Part shown: positions 11,813 to 23,517 of the stretch, piece by piece
Layout: every line of letters starts with the position of its first letter
Position numbering within the stretch: position 1 is the stretch's first letter
Source of the DNA: Carallia brachiata
Taxonomy: Eukaryota; Streptophyta; Magnoliopsida; Malpighiales; Rhizophoraceae
Reading direction: 5' to 3'
Assembly (NCBI GenBank): GCA_021464245.1
Contig: JADCRB010000047.1
Coordinates: 1 to 64,000, forward strand
Length of the DNA: 64,000 nucleotides
The notes under the pieces: generated by a model
What the model was told of the DNA's origin: nothing
The model's input: the letters and a program-made list of their open reading frames with translations, nothing else
Database searches by the model: none
Program-made: the position numbers and the translations under genes

Positions 11813-12819
11813 GGAATAACAAAGAAGGGTAGAAAAAAGTCCAAATATAAAAATGATTTGTTAAATGAAAAGAAAATGATTCATTGTGCAAGAAAAAACG
11901 TGACGAGAGATACGCAACTTTTTAGTTACAAATTTTTATATTTTATTATATATAAGTTTTAAATATTTTTTAAATTTTATTTGAATTCTAAATTTTTTAA
12001 TTTTTTATCAAATCAGTCTATTCATTGACAAAAAGTAGTCAGTTTGTTAAAAAAATGATTTTGACCTTACAAAAATTATTTAAAAAAAAGTTAAATGTAT
12101 GAATTAAATATTTTTTTCAATTAAAAAATATGCACATTGTTTATCTAATTCATGTAGTTGTTGATTAAAAAAATTTAATGTGTATATTTGTAAATAAAAA
12201 AAATATTTAATTCATATATTTAAATTTTTTTAATAATTTTTATTAAATTAAATTCATTTATTAACAAATTGACAACTTTTCATAAACAAAAGAATTAATT
12301 TGATAAAAAAATTTAAAATTTAAATAAATTATTAAAAAAATTTAAAGTTCATATATAAAAATATAAATATTTAAGATTAAAAAGTTGTATACGTCGAGTG
12401 ATAAGATAAAGCATTGTGCGAACCAAGGCGGGGCAGGGCCATTTTACTTCCGATCGATGAGAGTTATTGTGATCATTTAATGAAATTCAAGTCCCACAGC
12501 AGCAAGCCCTATCCCAGCAACTACTCAACACAGAAATCATAATTTGTCACAAGCAGGCGACAGATAGCAATGAAGCAGTAGATTGGACGATGCGAACTCT
12601 TAATTTCAGTCAAACTTTGATTATGTGGTACGTGAGAAATATATAAAAAATATGTAATTTATTAATATAATATTTAATATTTTTTTAATATAATATATTT
12701 TTAATATCAAACAGTTATAATTACTGTACACTTTACTAAACGTTGCTAAAATCTTTTCATTTTCGCAATTAGACTTCATTACTGGTAAGACATTAAAAAA
12801 AAAATCATAATCTCACGCT

Positions 12820-12925
12820 ATAAAATAGCCATTGGATCCTCATAATCAGATGGTCATACTTGTAGGAATCAAACCAAAATCACAATGTGAACATGCAGCA
12901 CCCAACCTTCTAGCCAGCCGAAAAT
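12820..12925 (-). repeat. Possible tRNA-derived SINE fragment
   Basis: On the minus strand TGGCTAGAAGGTTGG (plus 12902-12916) resembles an A box and GGTTTGATTCCT (plus 12864-12875) a B box, about 30 bp apart. The post-B-box sequence resembles that of the candidate at 2077-2180, which suggests one family. It ends about 95 bp before the next gene's ATG. Confidence 0.4.
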
Positions 12926-13020
12926 TCTGAAGAGCTATTAATCAATACATACACAAAAGTCAAGGCCAGGTTCCGCCACAACTACTCAATCAGTTTCAAA
13001 GAGAGAACAGAAAGAGAGAG

Positions 13021-13377
13021 ATGGAAGAGATCAGGAAGAATCGATCCACATTGCCCTTGTCTTCAACGATGCTATTGATAATGATATTGTGGTTGATGGT
13101 GATCATGATCTCTCCGGCTTTGGCCTGCAAGAAGTCCCCCCTCCCGCATGGCAGAAGCAGCAGCGCTTGCCGAGACTGCATTCTTGATCAGATGAAGTAC
13201 GGTTGCCCGTCGTGCGTGCCTCTGTTGCGCTGCATGGCGCGGTGCTTGTGGGGTGGCACCTCCAGGTCCAAGTGTGTTTCGACGTGTGATTGCAATGGTG
13301 GGAAGCCAGGTCTTGGCCAGTGCAAGAGTTGCATGTCACGGTGCAAGTGCAGCTGTGCGGCGTTTAGTAACTTCTGA
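13021..13377 (+). CDS. Small secreted cysteine-rich protein, unknown family
   Basis: An intact single-exon frame of 118 residues. Residues about 13-35 form a hydrophobic signal peptide ending SPALA, predicting export. The mature part, about 83 residues, is basic and holds 15 cysteines, many as CxC or CxxC pairs. Two similar modules can be seen: one around CPSCVPLLRCMARC, the other around CKSCMSRCKCSC, joined by a glycine-containing CDCNGGKPG stretch. The chain ends a few residues after the last cysteine. Spacing does not fit the GASA/snakin, defensin or lipid-transfer patterns I know, so I assign no function; an apoplastic disulphide-rich peptide is the fair inference. The odd cysteine number leaves one free thiol or an intermolecular bond. 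Confidence 0.75.
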   Translation: MEEIRKNRSTLPLSSTMLLIMILWLMVIMISPALACKKSPLPHGRSSSACRDCILDQMKYGCPSCVPLLRCMARCLWGGTSRSKCVSTCDCNGGKPGLGQCKSCMSRCKCSCAAFSNF

Positions 13378-13974
13378 TTTCTAAGTATGCTTATACATGT
13401 TGGTATGTATGTGGCTTTAGATTTCTGATTAGCATATAATAAGTTGCTGAAAATTCACTTCCTAGATTTCATGTCTTTTTTCTTTGGTCGGTATTAAAAC
13501 TAAGAGTCGAGCTGCTCTACTACTGGACCATGCGGCTATGGCATTTAGTGTCCGGCTTTATTTTCTCGTATCGGAAATTATATCAGTCACCCAATTGGCA
13601 AACCAAGTTTACGCGCATCATTTCCTTGTTCTATTGTTCACTACCAATGATATCCTACAAGATCATTATATGTTAAATGGGAAAAAAGAAGGGTTACAGT
13701 CTGTTACTAATTTTCTGGGGTACATGGGGTTTAATGCAGTCCAAGAAGTCGAAAGTGCACACTTACTATGGCAATTTACAACAATCATAATTTATTTCCC
13801 AGGGGAAACTCGATCAGCTACAGTTACACAACGACCCCAGGCAACAAAGAATCAATAATTTCAGATTCATCTTAACATTATACAATTTCCAGCCTTAATC
13901 TGAATGATCTGTCAACGTTTCTTCTCAAGAGCCGTGTGCAAGTGTTAAAATTGCTGCTTCACTGCGCCACCACT
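13378..13974. other. Spacer between convergent genes
   Basis: This 600-bp stretch separates the 3' ends of the cysteine-rich peptide gene (plus) and the mannanase gene (minus). It should contain both 3' untranslated regions. A segment at about 13500-13545, read on the minus strand, resembles a tRNA D-arm (GTAGTAGAGCAGCTCGA) but no complete tRNA fold is visible. A 124-codon open frame here has no recognisable features. Confidence 0.4.
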
Positions 13975-16597
13975 TTACAAATGATAAAGGCAAGAATCGT
14001 TGTGTTGAAGCTTTCTCTCTCTTTTGTGCTTTGAAATTAAACTTTTTAGCCTGCATGAATGCTCTTTTATCAGTTTATATAAAGAAGGGTAATGCCATGG
14101 TACAACAGAAAACTGATCACCATATTCCTCTGCTCCTTCAACTATTAGCTGCCAAACTAAGGCTCCTGCACCAGCTCGTCTCGCCTTTGCAGATTCGTAG
14201 ATTTTGTCATATACAGTTTTCAACAAATCATCTCCATCATATGATCCCTTCTCACTCACATGCCAAGGAAAGCCCACTTCAGTGAAGAGAACTGGTTTCT
14301 TCAACATGTCGTCTCCATCACTTATATGGGAATCCATCCAAAGGGACAGGAAACTAGCCTTCGCTTCCAAATCAGGATGCGGAATCCTACAAGTAGTGCA
14401 TGTCACACAGGGATTAAGAAATGAAATCACTGAGAGTTCTATAACGCACCCCATCATATACAGTTGAAATCCAAAGCACAGACTCGATAAATTACTAACC
14501 AGCTATCTGGGTATGCATGAACTGAAGCAAAATCAATATTTTCGATTGCTGAATTTCCTATGAAGTCTGATCCAACTGAGGCTGCCCAATTTCCAGGATT
14601 CACTTTCAGTCCTTTTGTTGTATTCATGCCGTAGAAGCCCTCAAGTCCAACAGTCACCAGATGCTTTTGATCCAAGCTTTTGATAAAGCCAGCCATCTCA
14701 GTGATCCAAGCCTTTTTGTCAAATAGCAACAGAGGCCATTATAATCAAACTAAGGACAAAAGACAAACAAAAAAATGTGCTTACAGATCCTTTTCATAAT
14801 TTGAAGAAGAACCATGGGATAAAACACCCAAATGGTGATACGTGGCCAGATGAATCTTCTGAAAGCCAGTGCCCTCCTAACCCTCCAAAAGTCCTATCTA
14901 ATTTGTTTCGTAGTTGAAAACCTAAATGCTGAAATAAAGAAACTAAATCAGAATGAAGTTCAGTAGATCACCTGAAGAACAGGCGCAGAAGAACTAGATG
15001 CACACCGAGGCTCATTCATAAGCTCCCAAGCAAAGATTGTCGGTTCCTCAGAATATCTTACACCACTTAAAGAGTTCTTTCTCGTCACTATGGACTGCAA
15101 ACAGTGTAAAATTATCTATTTATTAAAACACAGAAGCGGAAGCATCCAAACATCTCAACCTTGGCCATTGGCTAAGGTGAAGCTTTGGAATAAGTAGTCC
15201 TGCAATCCTTAGAAAGCTGATAAATCAAATTTGCAAGATTTATTTTGCCGATTAAATCCTATTTTAAGTACAAAGTTTGTAAACTAACATCAAACAGAAG
15301 TGATGTACTTTATTAAACAAGTGAGCTGAGCATTAGGGATTTCTGCCAATGGAGAGTAGTCTATACATTCATGATACTGGGGATTCACTGCTTCAGGGCA
15401 CCACTGAAGATGTCACAAGACAACATTCATGATACCAGCACCTAAAAAGACAAACTGGCCAGAATTTAACATGGCTATTCACCTCAACGTAGGCCTTGTA
15501 GTAACTTTTGATGAATGGGTTTGAAAAGAACGAATCATCTGTGGACGAGACATTGATTCCAGCTTCTCGAGCCCATGTTACATACTGAGCTTTTCCACCA
15601 AAGGCATTCAGATTGTTTACTAAACTAAGGATTAACCTTATTTTATGCCTTCTTGCCTCCACTATCACGTAGTCAAGTCCCTGCAGCCACAAAATCCTAA
15701 AAATTACAAGCAAGGACAAAACAAAACCTCTGTAAATCTCACGCTACAAGTTATAAGGCAATAACAACTGAGGTGAACCAAAAACAAGCAGTATTTTGTC
15801 TCGAGAAAAACAACAAATTGGCTTGATCCTATTCATATTACAGATTCTAACAACATTATCTAACTGAGCAGTGGCAATCAAATATTCTATAGAACCATTT
15901 GCCTAACAGCCAAAAATAAAGGGTTGACTGATCATCTTCCGATCGGAGAACCAAGGTCAACATGTATTAGTCTTAATACTTTCACTAATCATGCTTTCAA
16001 CGAAAAGCCTTTAGACTACACAAATTCTCACACATTGCTCCAGAAACAGAACCAATTGAATCCAACTTATTGAGGTTCAAGAACAAAATTCTAACTCAGC
16101 AACTCTGAGTTATTGATAGTGACAAAAGATTACATTTTTAATTGAGATAGAGAGATTAGACGACTAACCCGAAAGACCCTTTCATTGAAGACACCAGGGG
16201 AAAGCTGCAAAGCATTAGGACCATTACCATCACTGAAGGCCCAAGTCCTGCAGACGGTCAACCCCATCTGAGCCCCTCTTTTCAGCATCTTAGACACCTT
16301 CGATCTCGATGAACTCCACACGCTTTCCTGCATCAACCAGTAGGAATTCCACCCATTAACATACACAATTGACTGGTCCTGCTCATGATCACCACCGCCA
16401 CCAGCACCACCACCATTGCGGAGGACGAAGTGGGTGGAGTTGGTGGCGACAAAGCCCATTTTGGGTTGCCATAGAAATGTTGGGAAAGTGATTTTGTCGC
16501 CGTTGAAGCTGAGGTAGAGGAAGGAGAGCAATACGGCTGTTCCCAGCAAAGGATATAGCCTCTTCTCTCTCCACTGTGAGTCCATGTTGACTAACAT
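13975..16597 (-). CDS. Mannan endo-1,4-beta-mannosidase (GH5 subfamily 7)
   Basis: Hydrolyses beta-1,4 links in cell-wall mannans. Five exons in reading order: 16597-16169, 15680-15483, 15094-14972, 14711-14500, 14386-13975. All junctions are GT-AG, phases agree, and the frame is unbroken over 457 codons. Residues 15-31 form a hydrophobic signal anchor. GWNSYWLM (residues 82-89) and CRTWAFSDG mark the start of the GH5 barrel. The acid/base glutamate lies in ELMNEP (Glu237) and the nucleophile in PVLFTEVGF (Glu357), so both catalytic residues are present. A glycine-rich stretch at residues 62-69 is unusual, and the tail after HSCRLKSL is basic. A second ATG at 16585 would give 453 residues and is the more typical start. 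The anchored N-terminus recalls plant MAN2-type enzymes, but I do not assign the orthologue. Confidence 0.93.
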
Positions 16598-16966
16598 TCA
16601 TAATTCATATTCATCAGTCTGCATTTTTCTCCTTTTTTTGCTTTTGTGGAACGCTAGTGTAAAATTTGCAAACCACAGAGATAAACATTAAATTACGACG
16701 GGCAAATTTATTACCGAACATAATCATACAATAATATTTACGAATGGACATCAATGATGTTTGTTGGTGAATAATTGTCGTTTTATTTGTTTATTGACGT
16801 ATTGCGTTTGCTAACAAACTATGGCGCTGGCTGCCGACGGTGGTTTAATAATCACATAGAACCTGGTTGGTACAAAGGGATAGATGGTAGCCACTTATTT
16901 TGTGCCACGTACAGCTCGATTCTTTAAATGTAAGCGCTTCTTAGTCTTACGAGCCTTGCCTCACGG
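16598..16966. other. Mannanase upstream region
   Basis: About 370 bp between the mannanase start and the hAT-type element. It should hold the minus-strand promoter; I see no convincing TATA box. The last 8 bases (16959-16966) are the left target-site copy of the element that follows. Confidence 0.4.
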
Positions 16967-17627
16967 CAAGGTTCTCAGAACCGAACCGGTCATTGAACCG
17001 GAAAGCTGAGAAATTCAAGGTTCAACCGGTTTGACCGGTAAAATCGCGGTTAAACCGGTAAAATCGGTATTTAATATTAAATATATAAAAATTAAATTTT
17101 TATATAGCTTATATAATTATATAAAATATTATATTATATAAGAATGATAATAAATATTTAAAATAAAGTGTATTTTAAGAATTATACTAATATTTACATA
17201 CATTAAAGATATTACAATTAGTATATTTAACAAAATATAATTTATAAAAATTAATTTAAAAAATAATATTTATAAACAGTGATTAAATATTAATTTTTAA
17301 ATTTTAAAGATTAAATTGAAAATTTTAATCAATTGAGGACTAAATTAGAATTTTTAGTTAAAATTAGAGTTTTAATTATAATTTAGATAAAATTTTGGGT
17401 TAAATTATAATTTAAAATTTTTTAATTTAAATTAAACCGGTTCACCCGGTTCAACCGGTCCCGATTTTTCCCGGTTTTTGACCGGTTTTTCCGGTTCTTG
17501 ACCGGTTTTTTCCGGTTCGGTCCGAATTCCATTTTTAGACTTGAACCGGACCGGACCTAGGACCGATTCCCGGTTTTTCCGGTTGAACTGGCCGGTCCGG
17601 TCCGGTTTTCAATTCCATGCCTCACGG
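16959..17627 (+). mobile_element. Non-autonomous hAT-type DNA transposon with perfect 8-bp target duplication, copy 2
   Basis: The element itself is 16967-17619 (653 bp). It is bounded by CCTCACGG at 16959-16966 and 17620-17627, the 8-bp direct duplication characteristic of the hAT superfamily. Terminal inverted repeats are imperfect: CAAGGTTCTCAGAACCGAAC inward from the left and CATGGAATTGAAAACCGGAC inward from the right. Subterminal regions are packed with ACCGG/CCGGT words, probably transposase-binding sites, and the middle is AT-rich. It is non-coding. The copy at 1239-1874 is in the opposite orientation and has decayed flanks, so this insertion is younger. Confidence 0.85.
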
Positions 17628-17927
17628 CTATCACAATCAACATATCCGCAAACAATTTTTTTTATTGTTCCCGAAAAAGAAGAAAAAGGCGCTTCTTAGT
17701 CTTGCATTCTTATGTGCTTTCATCTCAAATTTTAAACGGCTAATTAGAAAAAGGGACTTTTTTTATTTGTTTTGATCTTCGTTTTTTTGTTTCAAATCAT
17801 GTTGTTAGGGTGAGCAGATTTTATTAAGAAAGGAACCGATCTAATTTGCGGTAGCGAAAAATTAATATCTCAAAAAAATCAGAAATTTTGTAGGAAAAGA
17901 AAACCAAATTTACGGCGCTTTTATTGT
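17628..17927. other. Short spacer between two transposon remnants
   Basis: No gene is supported. GCGCTTCTTAGTCTTRC occurs here near 17691 and also near 16934, before the hAT-type element. That makes a second, larger direct repeat around the insertion, so the element may have landed in a locally duplicated spot. Confidence 0.4.
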
Positions 17928-18760
17928 TTTTTTTTTTTTACCAAAAAGTAAATAAGTGCATTAGATTAAGCAAATATTACGTTCAAGGAGGGTGAAAACA
18001 GCCCACAAAGCCCATAACAGATAACTAGCCCAACAGGCAAAAAGGCCACCACACCAGTTGAACCTAAACCACCCCTAACTAAAACCCCAGAATTGCAGCA
18101 AATCCAGCAGACATCATAGCACAATAGGCCTAGGCCCAAAGCCCAGGGAAGAGAGGAGGCTGCTGGAACAGGGATCAAGGGCACCAAGCCCACAGCCAGA
18201 GCAGAGAACCAAGAGAGTCTCCAACACGGCAATACCCGACCATCGGGACCAGCAACACCCAAACACGCAGAAGACAGTAGGACAGCAGCAACAAGCTAGA
18301 AGCTCGTCGGAATTCGCCAACGCGCAACACTAGAGCGCAGAACAGACCCAAGCTGCAAGAAACCCCAGGACCCAGCAGTGGCGGCAACACAAAAACTGGT
18401 GACCGAGATTGGAAAGCTAAGCGGGCGCTTCACCTGTACAACGCCACCCTCCGAGCAAAAAGGACCACCTCCCCCACCTCCACCCATCAGAAAGAAGGGG
18501 AGAGGCAGAGGAGCCAACCGAAGCACTTCGAGCGGAACCAAGCAGACGAGCACACCACCAAATAAGCTCAAACACAATCGACACAACAAAACAGACCAAA
18601 ACCTACACCAATCCCACAAAGGGGGACAAAGCTCCACAACGGGAGCACCAAACGCCGAGCGGAAGGCCGCCGGTGACTGGACAAACAGGCAAATCCACCG
18701 GTGCACGATAGCGTGCACCCAGCGCACACTACCTACTGTTTTTTTTGTATTTTAACATTT
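17928..18760 (-). mobile_element. Possible 3' end of a LINE retrotransposon
   Basis: The block has GC and codon-like composition unlike its AT-rich surroundings and contains no credible gene. Read on the minus strand it ends with TTTGCTTAATCTAATGCAC, then a short spacer and an A-run (plus 17928-17940), like the 3' ends of plant LINEs. No RNase H motif was visible and no target duplication was found. Long frames here on both strands are composition artefacts. Confidence 0.4.
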
Positions 18761-19330
18761 GTTTTTTGAGTCAATGACTCCCTGCTCCCCAGCACTGAAA
18801 GAAATGATCTTTCCCATACATATTCAGTATTATTTTAACATTGGCTAGCCTTAGACAACTAATTGGTGTTATTATTATTATTGACTTTTCAGGAAGCATA
18901 AATATTATCCCAGAAAAATGATTGGTGTTACTATTATTGGCCCCTGTAAGCGTATTGGATCTTGGCGGCAGGGTCCGATTGGGGTTCAAAGACGGTGATG
19001 GTACATGAGAAGAGGGGGATTGATGATGGGTAGTTCCGCAATTGCTGCGGAGCATTTCGGTCATGATGCAAAGTGGAGGTCCAAGCAGTGGTAAAGAGTA
19101 GTTCAGGCCCGTTTGGGGGAGGTTTTCATGGTGACCCCCGAGACAGAGAAACCCAGCGGACGAAGGAAACAGGAAGTGAGCAGTACCTAAGGGAAGAGTC
19201 CGCGTGAAATTGGGGGCTCATGTTTCACAAGAAACCCTGACATATGTCTTCCAAGGTTCATTGCCTTATGGTTGGGGTTTTCCCTTTTTCCTCCTTTATT
19301 ACAAAAAAAAAAAAAAAAAAACAAAAGAGA
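18761..19330 (+). other. GC-richer block ending in a long poly(A)
   Basis: No recognisable gene. The block ends in an interrupted A run of about 20 at 19302-19322 after a C/T-rich segment, which would fit the 3' end of a plus-strand retroelement. I found no domain motif to confirm this. The remaining bases to 19688 are the 3' flank of the fumarylacetoacetase gene. Confidence 0.3.
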
Positions 19331-19688
19331 GAGACCCTGAGATACGGAAAACTTTTGCGTAGAGAAGCAACATTAACCACTAACGATCCATTGCAGTAAT
19401 GTCCAAGTTTTGATTGTAACTGTAAATAATTATGTTTAGTCGACATTTAGAAAACTAATCTGGAATTAGGGGTAACGGCGGTGATGATCCCGGCCATAGG
19501 AGGACGAGTGGCTTCACATCCTCACCTCCTCTTTGGACATGATAACAACAGTCATTACAAAATATAGGATTGTTTATTTAACAGTTCCAAGTCCCATTAA
19601 CCCATAAGCAGAGAATAGTTCATACAGAAAGGGATAGATGGAATCATGCGAGACACCAATTGATGCCAGTAAGCAGAAAACAGCAGTT

Positions 19689-22600
19689 TCAACATGGTAG
19701 TGATGGAAGAATTTTACCCGAGCATGTCCCGAAGCCGACAACATAACCATCCCCCTGGAAAAATTTTGAAATCATTATTGGCAATTCGAATGTTCGAAGA
19801 CAATGAAACGCAGCGATTACAAGATCTGGATATACATGCGTTTGTGAGACCTGATTCCTCACCACCACTTAAGAAACACAAAGAAAGAAACCCGATTTCC
19901 TATCAGATAGAAGGAAGACCTCCTTAAAGAAACCTCTTGGTCCCATACGAAGTGTGATTTACAAATAAAAATTCTCATGGCTATATGTATCCAAGTCCGT
20001 AGTTTTCTTTTCTTACTAATTATGTAGCCGTTAGGATATTCAAATTTTTAAACAAGCAAAATAAGTAGGCCCCAAGAGTAGAAATAGGATTCAAACAATT
20101 ACCAAGTCCCCCATGACAGTATATTGACATCAACTCAAAAAATAAAAAACTAAGCTTCATAAAAAAAAAGAGCAAATAATTCAAATGTGATAGAAGAGAA
20201 TACTAATTACTAGATTTCAGTCGTGTTCCCAGATAAGAAGACCAATATTGTTAACATTTCAATAACAAGATCTGCTGCGTCAACCAGTAAAGCACAGAGA
20301 AAACAGAACCAGACGACAACACGCTGTGACCAAACTGCTCCTTGTAACACCCTCCCAAAAAAGTGCACACTGATGACCAGCAGCGAGAGTAATTGTAGTT
20401 GTATAAAAACATTCTTTTGAAGATGCCCCTTATGAAATATATATTCAGACAAATATGATGCCTCTATGATAGATCTATGCCACATATGTGATGCATGTAT
20501 AATTCCTAGAGCAAAAATTGTTGCAACACATCCTAGAATAACAAGGATTACAAACCTTAGAACAACCACTGAATATAACTTCATCGCCATCCTCTAGGAA
20601 CTTTCTCTCCATCCCATTTAATGACAGCGGCTTTTGCCCATTCCAGGTTAGCTCTAACAAGCATCCCAAAGAATCTGGCTCCTGCACAAAAATTACAGGG
20701 TAGCTGATGTTAAATACAGGCTCAACTTACCTCTAGAATTCTTATATATATCAGATGGCAATTCATAATGGGATAACCAGAAACATGCACTTAAGACATC
20801 TGCACTAGAAGCAAAATTGAGAACCATACAGGTCCACTGACTGTCCCAGTTCCAAGGAGATCGCCTGGCCTTAAGTTGCAACCATTCACGGTATGGTGTG
20901 CAAGCTGTTGAGTCAGTGTCCAATATCTGTTGTACAAATAAAGCAAATTTACTATAATGTTCTTTAGTTTGTGTGGAAAATAATTATAAAAACAGAACAA
21001 ATATTAGTTTTCTACTTGTAGGGAAGCCTCCAACCACAGTATTAGCAGTCAAGTTAGCAGTTGACAATACTCCCAAGGGAATAAAGTACTAAAATTAACA
21101 TGGGCACTCTACCTAATGTTGCACTTGTCCTCACTCAATGTTAAGCCATGGAATACTGGATGATATGGATGTATTTGAAACTTGGAACAATCAAATCTAA
21201 TGGAAATGTCAAATGCTGCAATTAACCCAGATCTAAGGAGTCTTACAAGTGTTTTAAGTTACTTCTTGACACCACAGCTGAACCCTCTTGTCCAGCTGGT
21301 TTGATTCGCACCTAAAACATAAAGGCATGCTAATCAGTATTATGGTATCCAAACAATTCCAAGTAATGGCAACATCTATAAAGTTAGACACTATGCTGTG
21401 CTACCTCTAATGAGATGTCGTAGTTCTTTGATATCTTTTCAGACAGGTACAGCAAGGGTTGGGGATCCTGCACTTCACATGATGCATAACAAAGCATGGC
21501 ACTGAAGCAGCAGAAGATTCACAGCAAACCAATTCGAATGATGTTCTAAGTTTACAAACAGTCAATACCTGTTTAGGAGCATCACAAGCAAACGGCTCTA
21601 GAGCATCAAGTGTCACAATCCAAGGGGATATCGTGGTGCCTAAACGTTAGTTAAGAACTATAAGCCCTAGAACGGTGTCTACTGGCAAGCTCATAATTTT
21701 GATCATACATACAAGCAAATAATTATTTCACCAAAGTTTCAGAAATGAGTTAAAATACTAGCTGGAGTTGAAAAGACAGTTAATTATGCGTGAACTTGAT
21801 GGATAATTAAGTTTTGAATTTCTTACCAAAACTTTTTCCAAGGAAAGGCCCAAGAGGAAAAGATTCCCATGCTTGGATGTCCCTAGCTGTCAAAATTACT
21901 TCTGAAATTTAGTATTACAAATACAGGAAGACTTGTACATGATATGAAAGAGTGAAAGCAATTTATACCACTCCAGTCATTCATTAGCACGAGTCCAATA
22001 TATGATTTGCTGCTTCATTAACATCCACAGGTTTTCCTAATTCATTCCCAGGACCAACTACAGTAGCCTGCAAGCCATATTGAAATCTAAGCAATCCATT
22101 ATATTGTTGAACTAACAGCATGATTAGCAAACAAAACAAAATGTTCATTTAGAACTAACTAAAAGCTCCAGAAAAGCCAAATTCAAAAGAAAATTTTGTG
22201 CATCAAAACTCAAAGGAATTGAAAAATAAAATAAATGGTGATCATATTATAAAATGCAAACCATTTCTAGCTCAAAGTCAATCTTCTGTGAAGGTCCAAA
22301 CTGTGGTGTGGAGCTGCCAGTTGGAGGAGCACTTTGCCCTCTGTTGGGACATAAAAATGCAGGAGCATGGAGTGAGAATTTCAAGAATGCACATAGGAAC
22401 AGACAGTCACAACGCAACCAGAATTTTTCACCATGTTTCTGATAGAATCCACAACAAAGAAAATAAGATAGTGGCAAGTACTCCAACTTAGATATTGCCA
22501 CACTAGGGAGAACAAGCAAGAAATTCCAACCTCGGCCGAACAATGTCTGTTCCGGAGATAACAATAGATGAAGCACGTCCATGATACGCAACAGGAAGTT

Positions 22601-23517
22601 GGTACCTGAAAACATAAGTTAGATTTGAGCGGTCAATTTTGTGAAATTGAGTTTTCATAATAGAATGCAGCAACGGAGTCCACACAAGTCTGATCAGCAT
22701 ACCAGTTTTCTCGGATTGGTGTCTGCGGTCCCCGAAATATGATTCCACAATTCTTTGTGTGATGTATGGATGAAAAGAAGTCCGTGTAGTCCCCTATCAC
22801 TACAGGAAGAACCATCTCTACCTCGCTCTAAAAATTTCCGCGAACAAATTTTTTCTGAATATTACAATCACATAAATCTCCATTGAAATTACAATTTCAC
22901 AAACTTATTAATTGTCTTATACCAATGGCACGAGTGATTTCTGCCTCAAACTTGCATTATCACGCAATGTTGGCTCCGTAGCTACATCAGCAGACAGCAA
23001 TTTTTTCGTCAATCAAATTTATCTTCATCCTCATCAAACTAATCACAAAATGAATTGATTCCGAATTATCAAAATCAGATATTACTACAATAAGCCTACA
23101 TGACAATAGCTTTTGAAGCGTAGCGCGAGCTTCCTTCCACGCCGGCCGCCCCATGGCCAAAAACTTGTTCAAGTTAGGCTGCAAAGTAAACGATTAGCTT
23201 TAGCTTCACGCAGATCGACCGTTACAAAACAAAAACGACGCCGTCCAGCTACAGAAATGGCATGCATCCGGTCATCTTTTATTAACTAAAAAAGGACACC
23301 AGTGGCTGGATACCTGGAGAAAACAGTCGGAGTCCTTGAGAATCGGGCCGTTGAAAAGTCCGGCGAGAGAGATCTCCGAGAGGTCGAGAGCATAGTCGCC
23401 GATGGCGACCGCCGGACGGGCCGGCGAGCTCGGTTGTCGCCTGAAGACGCCGTAGGGAAGGTTCTGGATAGGGAAGTGCGACTCCGGGTGGACTTCGATG
23501 AAGGATTTCAATGCCAT
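19689..23517 (-). CDS. FAH: Fumarylacetoacetase, 14 exons, one apparent frameshift
   Basis: Last enzyme of tyrosine degradation; splits fumarylacetoacetate into fumarate and acetoacetate. Exons in reading order: 23517-23314, 23178-23100, 22981-22923, 22827-22703, 22605-22531, 22340-22262, 22067-21969, 21886-21827, 21639-21569, 21467-21405, 21311-21247, 20926-20830, 20681-20556, 19754-19689. All use GT-AG and phases agree, giving 422 residues, the usual size. Family landmarks: GDYTDFFSS (Asp127) followed by [15 protein letters not shown] (Glu204, Glu206), LMNDWS (Asp238) and a C-terminal GFGTCSGKI. These include the metal ligands. Exon 7 is one base short: at about 21997 the codons for HIFG lack one T on the coding strand, and adding it makes exon phase and total length exact. 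I treat this as a likely sequence error. Intron 13 is 801 bp. Confidence 0.95.

Larger units (their letters stand above)
8799..13020. other. Intergenic spacer, AT-rich
   Basis: No gene is supported over about 4.2 kb. It contains many A/T homopolymers, a TA/CA compound microsatellite at 11775-11812, a poly(T) insertion scar at 10471-10526, and two SINE-like segments (11140-11285 and 12820-12925). A CTATAAAATAG word at 12818-12828 is the best TATA-like motif before the cysteine-rich peptide gene, but it overlaps SINE-like sequence and lies about 190 bp from the ATG. Confidence 0.5.

Noticed and set aside
13490..13550. Possible tRNA gene on the minus strand
   Set aside because: Only a D-arm-like GTAGAGCAG segment is present; anticodon and T arms cannot be formed.
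13484..13858. 124-codon plus-strand frame
   Set aside because: No motif, no coding-like composition, and it lies in the 3' flanks of two convergent genes.
17966..18755. Long GC-rich frames on both strands
   Set aside because: They overlap each other, show biased composition and lack motifs; the region is better read as a retroelement tail.
20210..20590. 126-codon hydrophobic minus-strand frame
   Set aside because: It begins at the tail of FAH exon 13 and runs through intron 13; the true last exon with GFGTCSGKI is at 19754-19689.
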